Assembly: GCA_000467715.1 (NCBI GenBank)
Contig: AJFK01000319.1
Location: forward strand, 1-64,000
Length of the DNA: 64,000 bases
Origin: Hysterium pulicare CBS 123377
Taxonomy: Eukaryota; Ascomycota; Dothideomycetes; Hysteriales; Hysteriaceae
Direction of reading: 5' to 3'
Shown here: piece after piece, positions 46,245 through 57,625 of the stretch
Numbering within the stretch: the first letter of the stretch is position 1
Layout: each line of letters starts with the position of its first letter
Notes under the pieces: generated by a model
Seen by the model: the letters and a program-made list of their open reading frames with translations, nothing else
Told to the model about the DNA's origin: nothing
Databases searched by the model: none
Program-made: the position numbers and the translations under genes

Positions 46245-47136
46245 GCTCTCGTTCCGGAGTATACGTTTCCTCTTTTCCGGTGGCTCTCGTTCTGGATTGG
46301 CGCTCAATACCCTAAGGATAGGATAGGTGGTTTTCCCAGCATAGCGTGATTGGTGTTGGGGTAAAAAGCTCCTCGGGCATTTCGGATGTGCATATGAAGA
46401 CTCATGAGTCCATAAGTAGCTTAGCTAGGCATAGCATAGGCTCATAAATTCAATAAGATTTCACGATCTAATTTCCTCTACCCCCGAAACTACAATTGGT
46501 GTGAATGTGAACAGGTCATCGAGGTTGAAGTAGTGAACTGGATTTGAACCCGTTCCCCAAGTTCAATCCTACTGTGTAGAGCGACCTCAAAGCCTTGTAC
46601 GACCTTTTCCACATAGTCACGGAAGAGTTGTAGAGAGACTCTGAATCAAAGTGTAATATTATGTTACTAAAGTCCACTACCTAGGAACTAAAAGACAGAA
46701 GAAGCCTATTTCCACTCCATCCATCCCAACAATCCATTCGCCCACGAAAGACCTTGTACATAAGAGTGACTGGATCAAGAGAGAGAGAAGAGAGACGGTA
46801 GAGTAGCTAAGGTAGGGGCGCTTTTAATGGATATGAGAATAGTACACACGCAAGGGATGGGGTTGTGCATTGAGAGAGAAACAATCTGCACCAAAATCAT
46901 GCTAAAAGTTGGTGGTGGGGGAGAGGAATACCGGAGAGAGTAAGTTCATCATGAGCGTATCCCATTATCCACCGACATGGGGATAAGGGACCAAGTTGTC
47001 GTCAAGCCATTGTCGTAGTTCGTTCATGTAGTGAGTATTGCCGTGTTCAGTGATAGACATTCTGTTGACTTTGCCAGGAGTTGTCCCGTAAGAATTGGCG
47101 ATATTTGGAGGAACAATCAGGCGGTCGCAGAGATTT
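46245..47136. other. Intergenic region, convergent genes
   Basis: It holds the 3' ends of the histidine kinase and the reticulon genes. A minus-strand frame runs past the reticulon stop (46965-47408) in another frame and shows no motif. A tRNA B-box-like word at about 46539 lacks the rest of a tRNA. Confidence 0.45.
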
Positions 47137-48668
47137 TTAGTAAGCAGGCTCAGCAACTGGAGCTGAGTTGGGTGTCTCGTGGACGGGCTCCTTACTTGGG
47201 GCCGCAGGGAAGTCCTCCTTTTGGAAGGTGGCCTCTGGGGAAGCAGAGCGACCACGGTACTGGTTGAAGGTACTCTGAGCCTTGTTGGAGTACTCTCCAG
47301 CATAGCTCTGGACGGTGTTGGCAGCGTTTCCGGCGTGGTGCGCAGCGAGATCTTTGATTTGCCTGGACTGCGCACTGACCATATCGCCGGCCTGCTGAAG
47401 CTGAGCATCGATGACCTCCTTGTTCTTAAGATAGATAAGAGGTGAAATGTATAAGACGGTGGTGGCCAGCAGAGACAGGCCCCAGAAAGGGAGAACCTTG
47501 ATCAGATAGTAGGCCAAGAAGGAGGCAACGAAAGCCTAATATGGTTTGAATGATTAGTGTCGGATCTAGGATGGATTGAGTTATGTCTCAGCGTTGAAAA
47601 CTCACCCCGATTGTGACGTAAACGTTCTCAGCGAAGACAACACGCTGGAACTCAATGATGAAGAAGTTAATGAGCTGCTCAACATCATCGAGAAGACGCT
47701 CGAGAGATGCCTTCGGGACTACGAAATACTTTCGTGGTCGCATCTGGGAGGTCAATCCATTGCCAAATACGAGTTTCCCAGCAACTTCAGCACTTGCAGT
47801 CACTGCTTGACGGTTAGACTGCCCAATTTGAAGACTTATAGAGTATATCACGTACATCCAAGCACAATGTATAGGATCTTGAACATGTATCGGATGACGT
47901 TCAGGTAGCGAGCGGCGAAGATGAAGAGAACCGAGATGGCGAAGGAGATAGCGGTCGCTCGAGGATTCTTCCACTTGAGGATATTAGCTGTGTTTGTCCA
48001 ATGATGAGTGCTAAGCAAAACGTACGCTGAGGAGTCTGTAAAACATGGAGTGGTAGTCTATTCCAAGTCAGTTCCATTTTAGGAAGTCAGGCTCGTGAGG
48101 GGTGCCTACGGGTCAAAGGTTGGCCTGTAGCAGCCGGCTGGTCCGGTGTAGTCCGCGAATTGGCAAGGTCGGCGAATTCATTCCTGGTCTTTGCAGTCTC
48201 TGCTTTGACGTTCTGGGCGACGGGTCCTGAGAGTGTCAGTATTATGGTGCGTGTTCGTTCTTGTGGAATCCTGCTTTCCGAAGTCCGATTAGCCTCATAT
48301 CCCAGATGCCAGTATGGAGAGCAGGCAGGTACTCACCTCACCATTATTGACCGTGTCCTTGACGCTCTGTGTAGCGGGGTGGTTGTTGACAGTGTCCATG
48401 GCGGATTGTGCTGCTTTGTGCTTGTTAGGGAGGTGGAGGTGGGTGGTGTGGAAAGGGCAGATAAGACTGTGATGCACGGCGTTAGCTGCGGCTCGGCAAC
48501 GCTCGATTGGGCGTCGATGTCACTCACCTTACAAGTGAAGATGGAGTTCTTGGTATTGTCGAACGTCGAGTTTCCGTTGGCGTGTCGCTCGGTATTTGAT
48601 GGAGCAGAAGGGTCCAGGTCGGGAAGGTCGTGGTTGTTCAGCTCGAGGTGAGGAGCTCCTTCAGACAT
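47137..48668 (-). CDS. RTN1: Reticulon-like ER membrane-shaping protein
   Basis: Seven exons: 48668-48533, 48410-48342, 48226-48110, 48057-48026, 47973-47856, 47802-47606 and 47535-47137, giving 355 codons. Reticulons wedge hairpins into the ER membrane and bend it into tubules. The reticulon domain starts near residue 108 (HYHSMFYRLLS then WKNPRATAIS). It has hydrophobic hairpins at about 125-160 and 225-265 (LAYYLIKVLPFWGLSLLATT), separated by a charged loop with RPRKYFVVPKASLERLLDDV. The N-terminus is polar (DTVNNHPATQSVKDTVNN is typical of fungal members) and the tail is helical and disordered. The splice sites were chosen to restore the conserved RLLS-W-K-N-P and GPVAQNVKAE segments. Exon 4 is only 32 bases. 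Confidence 0.9.
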
Positions 48669-49458
48669 TGTTGGTTTTGGGAAGGGGACAAGGGCTGCGG
48701 ATGGGCTTTGACAACAATGGAGAAGAAAACAGTGCAGTGGTGGGTTGATGGAGAGTCTCTTTTGGAAAAGCAGAGGGTGTAAGGAGTTGATTGCTGTGTG
48801 CTGTGGCTTTGCTTTCTGGTTTTTGTTGGCAAGAAGTGAGTGCCTTAGCGACTGATTATGACGTTTCACGCTAACTAAGGAAGACAACAGGGATTTTGAG
48901 CATGACGAGTCTGGACAGGATTCATTTTCATCTGCTTCTTTTTGCCATCACGGAAAGCCATAACATGCATTCATCTTTTGCGTGCCGACGGGGGGGCTGC
49001 TGTGTTCCCAACTTTCACCTATTTCGGGTGGGGATTTTCATGTGATCCGAAAAGGGCACCAGCCTTCTTCCAGCACGCATCTTCCAAAGACAACCATCAC
49101 TGATTTCTATCCACAGCCACTTCTCATCTCCACCTGCTTAGACCTGATCTCGCCGACGGAGACGTGACTGCACGTTCCGTCCATGTTTTCAACAGTTTGC
49201 CGAACCTCTATTTCTGTGTTAGATGGCTTTGCTCACCTTGCGGCAATGGTCATGCGGAGCGACTTCCGCGTGGGACAATTTGATTGCTAATTCCCACCAG
49301 AGAAGCTGGATCGTCAAGCATCGTGGCGGTGATGCCTGTGCTTGTTAGAAAACAGCTTGAAAACGGGAATATGTCCACCATCGTCGTATATCAGCGCCAG
49401 CGAGCCCGTGTCCCGTCTCTTCTCCCACACCACCGTTTGCTTCTTTCCTTTGTTAGAT
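48669..49458. other. Promoter side of the reticulon gene
   Basis: The region holds the reticulon leader (pyrimidine-rich on the minus strand) and possible upstream sequence of the orphan gene on its right. A G-run lies at about 48989-48995. No motif-bearing coding frame was found. Confidence 0.4.
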
Positions 49459-50321
49459 ATGACTTCCCATGACTTTCTAGACTGCGAATGCGATCCAAAG
49501 GACGAATGTATCAGCGCTGGAGAAAGAGAACAGCAAGCTTCCAAGCGATCCCAAGACACAGACCTACGCGCTTTAGCTGATGCAACGTTGCCGCTTAATA
49601 GAAGTCTCTCAAATGTGTGCATAGCAGCCTTAGATGCAGCGAAAGCAACGGCAAGGACCTCCTAACTTCCTTGACAGTTTATGAGCTCGGAAAGTGGCGG
49701 TACAGCTACAGGGCACCAAGTTTTTACGATCATCCATGGCGTACCACGAACTTCCACGAGTCCAGGTTGTTTTACTTTCTGATAGGAATAGTTCCTGATT
49801 CCTACAATGACCATGATAGGTTGAAATCTGCCATAGAGTGCGTAAATAAGGCCTTGCTCGCATTCGATGAGAACGACGGCTTTCCAGAAAGATCTGAGAT
49901 GGAAGCTCCCTATCTTGCTCACAAGGGCATATGGCTGGCATGTTGAGAAAATTGCTGGATTTGACCTGCTTGTTTCAACCTTTCAGTTCATCCGAGCCGA
50001 AGGTGACATACCGCAATCAGACCAAAATCAAGCGCTTATACCCAAGTACCACTCGAGAGAGAGGGTGGACGGCGATGAGGAAAACAACTTAGAGGGTAGA
50101 TTCGAGCACCTGAAAAGAGAAGTGTAAGTCTGTAAGTGCGCTACAATACGTCTGAGAGCTATCTTCTTGAAATGAAGAGCGAAGTTTGCAACTTCGAATG
50201 GCATGACCCGGGATCCGACTACAGCCCTATGATATGCTCGAAAAGCTTAGCTTTGGCACTTTGGAAGGCTGAAGGGTGGAGCCCGTTGCTTTACTGCATA
50301 GCCAGAGGATTTTCAGGCTAG
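49459..50321 (+). pseudogene. Orphan gene, possibly decaying
   Basis: Four consecutive plus-strand segments have protein-like sequence but lie in changing frames: 49459-49674 (starts MTSHDFLDCECDPKDE), about 49650-49946 (KWRYSYRAPSFYDHPWRTTN, then ESRLFYFLIGIVPDSY), about 49930-50127 (YGWHVEKIAGFDLLVSTFQF) and 50150-50321 (SYLLEMKSEVCNFEWHDPGS). The last switch could be an intron (GTAAGT donor at about 50124). The earlier two leave no room for normal introns, so either the gene has lost its frame or the true splicing is unusual. No family is recognised. Aromatic-rich composition and lack of low complexity argue against chance. Confidence 0.35.
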
Positions 50322-52817
50322 AGTGACTTCGTCGGACATCATCGTTTGAGAGTATAAAAGAATCCCAAGACCTATAGTTCAAATAGAAGATGATGTCTTC
50401 TTGAGAACGTAAAGTAAGCGGGGATTGATATTCTACGAGAGCTTCGACTGCTTCTTGTTTCGAAGAATTTGACGGTATTCTGTCGTAGTTTGAGGTTTGT
50501 ACAAGTCTATTTCAAAGAGCCTGAGCAGTAACGTGGAGACTGAATTATTGAAGTAAAAGGTCTTGATGGACTAAATTACCCGTCTTGATTCAGGAAAAGG
50601 TTATGTACGCGGAAAGAGATGTTGAGCCAAAGATCAAGGTGGACTTATAGAGGACTCGAATTAGTGCGTACAATCGATGTCCCATATTTCAGATCATACA
50701 GATTCATCGCACTTGGCCGATGCTCCTAATCTGTTCTTAACAATAGATAAGGCTAAGAAGGACTTCAAGGAATGGAGGCTCTAGGTTCTCGGAAATAAAC
50801 GTGCTCGGCAAAAGCTCCGAGCTCGTTAACACTTCTCCAGGACTGCGGCAACACATGCGGCAAGGTTGCACAGACCCCTTAAGTTTCCAATAGTCGATGG
50901 ACTGGAATTTCTTCTTCATTGCAATTGTTACAGGAGCACTTCGATATGGGAGAGGCGCATTGTACTCATATCCGCTCATCCGCGTTGGTTGTTTATCCGG
51001 TTTTCAGATGTCGTGCGGGCTGGCTTCGGTGTTGACGCCACCATATCGAAGGACGCCTCTCAACATTCTCAACATTCATCTATCCTCTTCGAAATGTCAC
51101 AGTAATTCTTCTTTCTACGCTGGTTATATGGTCGATTCGTCTTCAACCACTGAAAGCGAAAATCAGAACAACTGGCGCATTGCTCGAATAAGTTGCAAGT
51201 GGAACGTCTTTTGTTGTCGGTAATGCAGAATGCTACCGAGTCCTACCTACGGAGGTAGAATCCGGGAACGTTCACCGCAGCTTGACGCCATTACCCGCAC
51301 GAAAACAGGCAATCTTCAACGCGTTGGCTTCGGCAGTGTGCCAGTGTTGTTCTGGTATGCATGACGGACACAAAGAAGCTGAAGTTCTGCTGTCCTGGCC
51401 GTGGAATCAAGGGCTGGCTGCGCTAAGGGGTCTGGTGAGCTCATCATTGCGTTCGTGATATCGACGTGTTCGGTATTTCAAATAACGGCAGTGTTGGTCT
51501 GAAGTATCGCAAGTACTAAGAAGTGGCTTTCCGAGACAGTTGCTATCGTTGACAGCTGAAGAAATCTGCACTCCTGCTCAAACATGAGATGGCGGTGAGT
51601 GCTGGATCGCGGAACTGCTATGGTACCGGGTCTGGACACGATTTTCAATAAAATGGTCCTGTAGTGTCCTCAGCCTTGTAAAATTAGCACCTGGTGGTAC
51701 TGCGGGACCTCAGCTCGTGCGCTCTCCCAAATTCAGTGGTGGAGAAAGGCAGATGGAGAAGCGATTATATGCAGGGTTGTCCCATCCATCTGGACCAACA
51801 GTGGGGTATCCTTTACAGGTGTCGTGGCCAGGGTGAGCGAAATAGAGGTCCTTCATGTGATGTATCGCTGCAGTTTGATCCCTCGGCGGACCCGTCCTGG
51901 AGGAGTGTGTTATTGCACATGCCGACATGCCACGTCGCCCTGGATGCCGGGTCCTGATGTATAGCAGAGCCTGAACAACAGGCACCTGCATGCCGTGATC
52001 ATCTGGCAGGTCCTTCGTCAAGCTATTTTGAAGAATCCTGATCTGCACCACATTGCGCCCATTGGAAGCGCCCTACAAGCCTAGCCGGCCACTCAGCAAG
52101 CAGTTGCCGTGTGATCTGTTGCCAGCTCTCCCCTCCTGTCCCACGCTCTCCCAAAGGCCCCATGAGGCCTCGGCAGCAAGCGATGACAGCGCCAGGGTGG
52201 GTGAGTGGATCCGGTGGATAACGTGAGGAACCCAGGCTCTGGGCCATCTCCAATCTCCAGTCTCCAATCCGCCTCCCAAAACAAGTGCTTCTAGCTGTCA
52301 CTTGCGATGCCTTTCGTGTCTCGCCGCGCTGCCTGCGAAACAAGATCCTTATCAGGCTGTGGTCCACATTCCAGTCCTGCAAGTCACTGGGCGGCTTGGA
52401 GGGACACGGGATATGTGCTGGGTGGCAGGACGCGGCGTTATCACCGCCGCCACAAACGTTCTACCTACTCTCCTTCTGGATCCGCCTCCTGCGTTGGTGC
52501 GCGATAACTGCGCTACGGTATCTCTCTCTGCCTCTAGACCGCTGAACACCTTCAGCCTGCCTCCGCCATCACTTTGACTTCTCTTCTCACACTTCTTCAA
52601 CACCAGCCTTTGGAGTTCGAGATACCTTCACGACCCTTCCCCGCCGACATCCACTCTCTCGGGACCTCACGGACAATGGTCCAAGCGTTGCTGACACTCT
52701 TGATATCGTCATTCCGCCAATCGACTCGATCTGAGCACGACCATTTTGACTGCTAAACAAGCGATATCCAGCGGTTCACCCCTCTACGGAGGAGGCGTTC
52801 TGTCTGGTTCGAAGGCC
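50322..52817. other. Gene-poor 2.5-kb region before the seven-helix gene
   Basis: Nothing coding is supported between 50322 and about 52600; the longest frames (51710-52051, 52023-52382, minus) have no motif. The last 300 bases are pyrimidine-rich. From about 52704 a plus frame without ATG runs directly into the seven-helix protein and may be its true N-terminus. A short ATG-led frame (52676-52756) ends before that. Confidence 0.4.
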
Positions 52818-54433
52818 ATGATCATGCTACTTCCTCGAAAACTTTACGACAATGCGCCGCCCGAAGCTCGCACACGGATGGAGAACAATCCCACTTTACT
52901 GTTCAGTTGGTGGTGCACAGCTTTCGCTGTAGTCATCATAATATTTCGGTTAGCTGGACGATGGGTAAGGAACGAACGTCTATTCCGAGAGGATAAAATT
53001 ATGGCAGTGAGCGTCGTTCCACTGCTCATTCGGATGGCTTTTGTGCACGTCGTCCTGATCTATGGCACCAACAACGTAAACGTAGATGGTTTAACAAGCG
53101 TTCAAATCCACCACCGAGAGATAGGTTCAAAATTGGTACTCGGTGCCAGGATCTTCTATGCACTATTGTAAGCATATCTAAAACCCCTGTCTTGAAAGAC
53201 CATCCTAACTGATACACTCAAAGCATTTGGACCGCTAAATTCACCGTCTCTGAATTCCTGAAGCGCATGACGGAACGATTCTGGAAAAGAGGCTACGAGA
53301 TGGGTTTGCGCGGCATTCGCATCTTTCTCGTCGTCACATTTTGCGCTGTAGTCATAGCCACTTTGAGCGAGTGTCAACCCTTTGACCACTACTGGCAAGT
53401 CACACCGGATCCAGGACCAAAATGCAGGCAAGGTTACGCCCATCTACTTACAATGGGAATCACCGATATCATGACCGATATATTGATCGTTGTCTTTCCC
53501 ATTCCGATCATCATCAAATCAGCCATGCCATTGAAACGAAAGTTCTCCCTGGTGCTCTTATTTTCGATGTCTTTAATACTCATTGGCATTACTGGGGCAC
53601 GAATTCCATCAGTCATCCAACGCCATGGATTGCAACAGTATCGCACCGTATTCGCCTCAGCTGAAATCTTAGCAGCCGCTGCAGTTTCCAATGCAATTAT
53701 ACTCGGATCTTTCCTTCGCGACCGAGGTGTGAAGAAAGCGAAATACAAGTTCGGCTCTACGACAGACAGCATGGAAAGAAGGTCTTCTACAAGGAGGCCA
53801 ACTCTACAGCAATGGGGCAGTGATGAAGACCTTGTCCATGATATCGGTTACCGTCTAGACCCAGAACTTTCTGAGCAGCGTAAACCCATCCCTAGACCAG
53901 CCCCCGTCGCTGATGTCGATCAATTGGCAAACGGCGGAAAGCCTCCACCTTTTGCAGCAACGAATTGGAAGTTCCCTGAACGACAATCAGACATTTCTCA
54001 TCACAGCGAGGAATCCGATCTAAAGGCTGCTATACCCGAAGAACCTCTACCAAGTCCACGAACCAGCAAGGTAGCGCCACCTCAACGGCGGGGTGTTTCG
54101 TTTTTCGATGTTGGCGGGCTTCTAGAAGAAGGCCGTCCACGATCTGGCGATACGAGTCCGTCATCACCCACCGATTCCGTTATTGTATCGCAAGACTTTG
54201 CACAACCACGGCGAGGATCACGGGCGTTTCTGTCGGATATTGGTGGCCTCCTTTCTTCTAGTCGTGGCTCCACCCAACCCTTTCCACGGCGAGCTTCACG
54301 GCTCTCACAGTCAACACAATCAGAAGATGGCAGTTACGAGCTGTCCACGCGAAACCCTAACACCCTACAAGATCCTGGTGGGCTTCTCATAGAGACCCCA
54401 CAGAACTCCTTTGCCGGTACAAGTCCCGATTGA
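52818..54433 (+). CDS. Seven-helix membrane protein, fungal rhodopsin/PTH11 (SAT4) type
   Basis: Two exons: 52818-53167 and 53224-54433 (intron 56 bases), giving 519 codons from the first in-frame ATG. Seven hydrophobic segments occupy roughly residues 25-300, for example FSWWCTAFAVVIIIFRLAGR, FLVVTFCAVVIATLSE, MTDILIVVFPIPIII and FSLVLLFSMSLILIGITGAR. ECQPFDHYWQV and DPGPKCRQGYA between helices 4 and 5 are the hallmark of the SAT4/rhodopsin-like fungal family that includes PTH11-type receptors. The 220-residue cytosolic tail is Ser/Pro/Arg-rich with a thrice-repeated (D/E)-(V/I/P)-GGLL motif. Ligand unknown. The frame is open and protein-like for 24-38 codons above the ATG (SSGSPLYGGGVLSGS), so the start given may be too short. 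Confidence 0.85.
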
Positions 54434-54454
54434 TAGTATTCTATATGCTGGTAT

Positions 54455-54580
54455 CCGAATAGACTTGGGGACGGCAACTGGCCTTTAAGCTCTTCCCAGA
54501 GTCTAACTCAGCAGGGTAGGCCGGTGGGAAAGAATATGATAGGGGCAGACCCACCCTCCGAAAAACGACGAATTATGGCA
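54455..54580. repeat. Diverged direct repeat, copy 1
   Basis: Starts 22 bases after the seven-helix gene's stop. It shares an ordered series of words with copy 2: GGCAACTGGC, CTTTAA, TTCCCA, GTAGGCC, CCTCCGAA, CGACG and ATTATG. Identity looks near 70 percent with small gaps. It is not part of any gene and has no terminal inverted repeats. Confidence 0.7.
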
Positions 54581-54923
54581 CCCCTTTTGGTGCAACGTCA
54601 TTATAATCTCTCTTTTTCTGGCTGTTTTGGCTTTTTTGTTTTGTATTTGCGCGAGATATCCCCCAAGACCATGGTTTGACGAGTTATGCTTTATGAGTTC
54701 ATGTTTTCTGCATTTAGCTATGACCTGGAGGTCGTAACATGGGCCCGATCGACTGCAGGGAAGTACCTAATTAATGGTCACAAAGGAATTGGAGTTGGGG
54801 TCAACAGCGGGCACTGTTTCAGCAACCCGATTATCATGGCACAATGTATAGTAGTAAACCGCATGTGAAACACACAACTGAATTGACAACACTATCAAGT
54901 AATCGTCTATTCATTTTATACTT

Positions 54924-55038
54924 CCAAATAACCTTAAGGATGGCAACTGGCTTTAATGCCTTTCCCATAGCCTGAATCGTCTGTGTAGGCCAATGGCAAA
55001 GCCGATGGTAGCATCCTCCGAATACGACGTATTATGAC
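54924..55038. repeat. Diverged direct repeat, copy 2
   Basis: About 470 bases downstream of copy 1 in the same orientation, ending 120 bases before the JmjC gene's ATG, so it lies in that gene's promoter. The 343 bases between the copies hold no gene; a T-rich tract occurs at about 54609-54645. Confidence 0.7.
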
Positions 55039-55157
55039 TTGGACTTTCACATGCATGTTGTCTCCCCTCGCGCGTCATCCTGCTTGTGTTCAGGTACCCC
55101 AGCTCCAACCCCCGCGACACGAGCCCAAGCTCCACCAAACACGAGAGTCGCGACGCC

Positions 55158-57023
55158 ATGGCTTCGTCTTCAAGCGGTCCGCAGAATCTTCTTCATTATC
55201 ACTCTGATTTCTCGCACCTCGTTCAGTTGACTCATGACGCCCTCTCTTCCCCTCTATACCTTGACGATGAGATCTTGGGCTGCCGCGACGACATCGTTGA
55301 GTGCGGTGACCCTGCTCTTCAGCTTCTCCCATTTCGACCAGATGCATGCATGACACTGGCTCACGAAAAGCTTCATTCTTATCCTTACAAAGATGTTCCG
55401 ACCTGTTGGCGAAGACTCTACACTGAAGCATCGCTGTGGAAGGTGTCGGAGCTATTGGAAGAGCATCAAGAGCACCAACGGCTAGCCGTTGAAGCCGCCT
55501 TCCAACTCAGACAAGAAAGATTAGCCTTACCAGATTCCTCTTCATCTTCGTCGGGTGATTCAGAACGAACTGCACTTAATGCACCAGACTCGCCGGCACA
55601 GCTCCCAGACCTACCGTCCTCTGCCTTCAAACGTACACGAGACCAGCTTAGCGATGAGGGAGCTGAACAGCCAGGGATTGACCCCAAGGCGCAAGACAAA
55701 AAGACAGAATACGGACCGGTAGTCACGGAAATTGTGCGTCTACTAGACATGGCACTCATTCTAACTGGTGGCCCTGGTCGCGACGAGCTCATCTCCAAGC
55801 TTTTCACCTCCCTTGAAGAAATTATATATCCACCTGGACGTCCTTATCCACCCCACAAACGGGCAAGGTTGCAACTCGCCGCACATTCACATCCTCAGAA
55901 AGATAAATACCCCCTCGATGGCGCCTTTCCCGAGCGATTCCCAGAAGAGGCGATGCAATGGCCTGGCCTCTCTTTCCAGATTCCTCGACAAGGCGCCATG
56001 AGTATGGACGACTTTCAAAACCACCTCGACTCCAGCAGCGGCTTACCGACTCCCCTTATCATACGAAACATGCTTGAACATTGGCCTGCCCTCAGCACAA
56101 GACCCTGGAATGATCCCTCATACCTCCTATGGCGCACACTCGGCGGTCGACGTCTGGTTCCAATCGAGATTGGTCGAAGCTACACAGATGAAGGCTGGGG
56201 TCAGAGCATTATATCGATTCGAGAGTTCATGGCACAATACATGTTCACAAAATCAGCACCCAAGAAGAAAAAGAGCAGTGAAAGCGACAAAGCATCGGAC
56301 AAACCCACCACAGGCTACCTCGCACAACACGACCTCTTCGCCCAAATCCCAAGCCTCCGCGCCGACATCGCCATCCCAGATTTCTGCTACACGACCCCAC
56401 CTCCACCCCCCACCTCCAATGTCTCCTCAACTCCCGTCCCAGAGCTCGATTCGCCTCTCCTAAACGCCTGGTTCGGGCCCTCGGGCACCATCTCCCCTCT
56501 CCACACAGACCCCTACCATAACATCCTTTGCCAGGTGGTAGGATACAAGTACGTGCGCCTATACAGCCCCTCTCAAACCCCGAAATTGTATCCCAGGGGT
56601 AGGGACGAGAACGGCATTGACATGGGCAACACCAGCCAAGTTGACGTCGGGGAAGCCATCTTTCTGTATGCGGACCCGGCGGCACGACCTCAGCTGGGGG
56701 TCTTGGGACTAGATGGCGCTGGGGATGATGTGGAAATGGGATTTGGGGATGAAGAGGGAGAAGGAGGAGAGGAGGAGAGGGATGAAACCCTTTCCTCCAG
56801 CGACGACATCAGCCTCTCGTCCGGGAGCATTGAAAACTGGGCCCGGACCGACCCCATCGAACTCCGCATCCGGGCGTTCGAAGAAAAGTTCCCTCTTTTC
56901 GGCTCTGCGGAGTATGTTGAGGGGGTGCTGGCGCCTGGCGAGTGTCTCTATATTCCGGTGGGGTGGTGGCACTATGTGCAGAGCCTGAGCCCTAGTTTCA
57001 GTGTCAGCTTTTGGTGGAACTAG
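55158..57023 (+). CDS. JmjC-domain protein, KDM8/JMJD5-like
   Basis: A single exon of 621 codons from the ATG at 55158 (MASSSSGPQNLLHYHSDFSH). An alpha-helical N-terminal part (residues 1-130) is followed by an acidic/Ser linker, and a cupin/JmjC region begins near residue 265 (MQWPGLSFQIPRQGAMSMDD). The Fe(II) ligands are visible: His449 and Asp451 in ISPLHTDPYHN, and the distal His605 in YIPVGWWHYVQSL. PLIIRNMLEHWPALSTRPW and YKYVRLYSPSQTPKLYPR are typical of the JMJD5 branch of 2-oxoglutarate oxygenases, which hydroxylate protein Arg; demethylase activity is disputed. An insertion of about 45 residues rich in Glu, Asp, Gly and Ser sits between the metal-binding strands. Repeats lie on both sides of the gene. 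Confidence 0.9.
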   Translation: MASSSSGPQNLLHYHSDFSHLVQLTHDALSSPLYLDDEILGCRDDIVECGDPALQLLPFRPDACMTLAHEKLHSYPYKDVPTCWRRLYTEASLWKVSELLEEHQEHQRLAVEAAFQLRQERLALPDSSSSSSGDSERTALNAPDSPAQLPDLPSSAFKRTRDQLSDEGAEQPGIDPKAQDKKTEYGPVVTEIVRLLDMALILTGGPGRDELISKLFTSLEEIIYPPGRPYPPHKRARLQLAAHSHPQKDKYPLDGAFPERFPEEAMQWPGLSFQIPRQGAMSMDDFQNHLDSSSGLPTPLIIRNMLEHWPALSTRPWNDPSYLLWRTLGGRRLVPIEIGRSYTDEGWGQSIISIREFMAQYMFTKSAPKKKKSSESDKASDKPTTGYLAQHDLFAQIPSLRADIAIPDFCYTTPPPPPTSNVSSTPVPELDSPLLNAWFGPSGTISPLHTDPYHNILCQVVGYKYVRLYSPSQTPKLYPRGRDENGIDMGNTSQVDVGEAIFLYADPAARPQLGVLGLDGAGDDVEMGFGDEEGEGGEEERDETLSSSDDISLSSGSIENWARTDPIELRIRAFEEKFPLFGSAEYVEGVLAPGECLYIPVGWWHYVQSLSPSFSVSFWWN

Positions 57024-57116
57024 GTGGGGGATTTGCTTGCGTGCGGTATGTAGATTAGTTGCATAATGGAAACGGTTTGATTATTCTTTGACTTTGGTGT
57101 ACGTGAGTCAATTGAG
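57024..57116. other. 3' end of the JmjC gene
   Basis: Short non-coding stretch before the tandem repeat block. Nothing else is seen. Confidence 0.4.
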
Positions 57117-57625
57117 CTGGGGGAGATGGGATGAAGGCAGTTCGCGGCCGTGAGGGTATTGATGTTTTAGTAATTGGAGAAAGTATAATTTAAGAGGGTG
57201 AAAAAGAGAGAAGGATTAGATATTAAATCTGGAGGGTAGTAGCAAGGGCTACTTAGCCACTTGCTAATGCTATACATAGATGGATCGGGCTGTGGGAAAG
57301 GACGTAAAGGCAGTTCCCACCATTACAAGTATATAAGTTTTAAATTGTAGAGAAAAGCTAGATTATAGAAGAATAGAACGGAGAAACTTGATTTCTAAGA
57401 TATTAAAAAGGAGGGATAGTAGATAAGCAAGTCCAGCTCTTTGCTTGCGCTGTGCTAGTTCTTTGCCAATGCTATACACATATGAATTGACCTATGGGAA
57501 GATGATGAAATCCAGTTCGCACCCGTAAGTGCATTCACTATCAACAATATAGAGTAAGACCAACTCCATGGGCTCTAGAAAAGAGTTAGTGTAGACTATA
57601 TTAGATATCAAGAGAGATAGATCGC
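57117..57625. repeat. Diverged tandem repeat, about 2.5 units of 173-206 bases
   Basis: Three anchor sets recur in the same order. A GGCAGTTC-like word stands at 57136, 57309 and 57511 (the last reads TCCAGTTC). GATATTAAA-like words followed by GGAGGG-TAGTAG stand at 57218, 57397 and, shortened, 57603. GC(T/C)AATGCTATACA stands at 57263 and 57465. The sequence is AT-rich with many CTAG/TAGATA words and codes for nothing recognisable. The rest of the gap to 57815 is unremarkable. Confidence 0.75.

Noticed and set aside
46500-46640. Possible minus-strand tRNA around a perfect B-box word (GGTTCAAATCC)
   Set aside because: The T-stem has a mismatch, no matching acceptor stem or A box lies at the right distance, and no anticodon arm can be drawn.
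52023-52577. Several overlapping frames on both strands
   Set aside because: GC- and pyrimidine-rich leader-like sequence; none shows a motif, conserved composition or splice sites.
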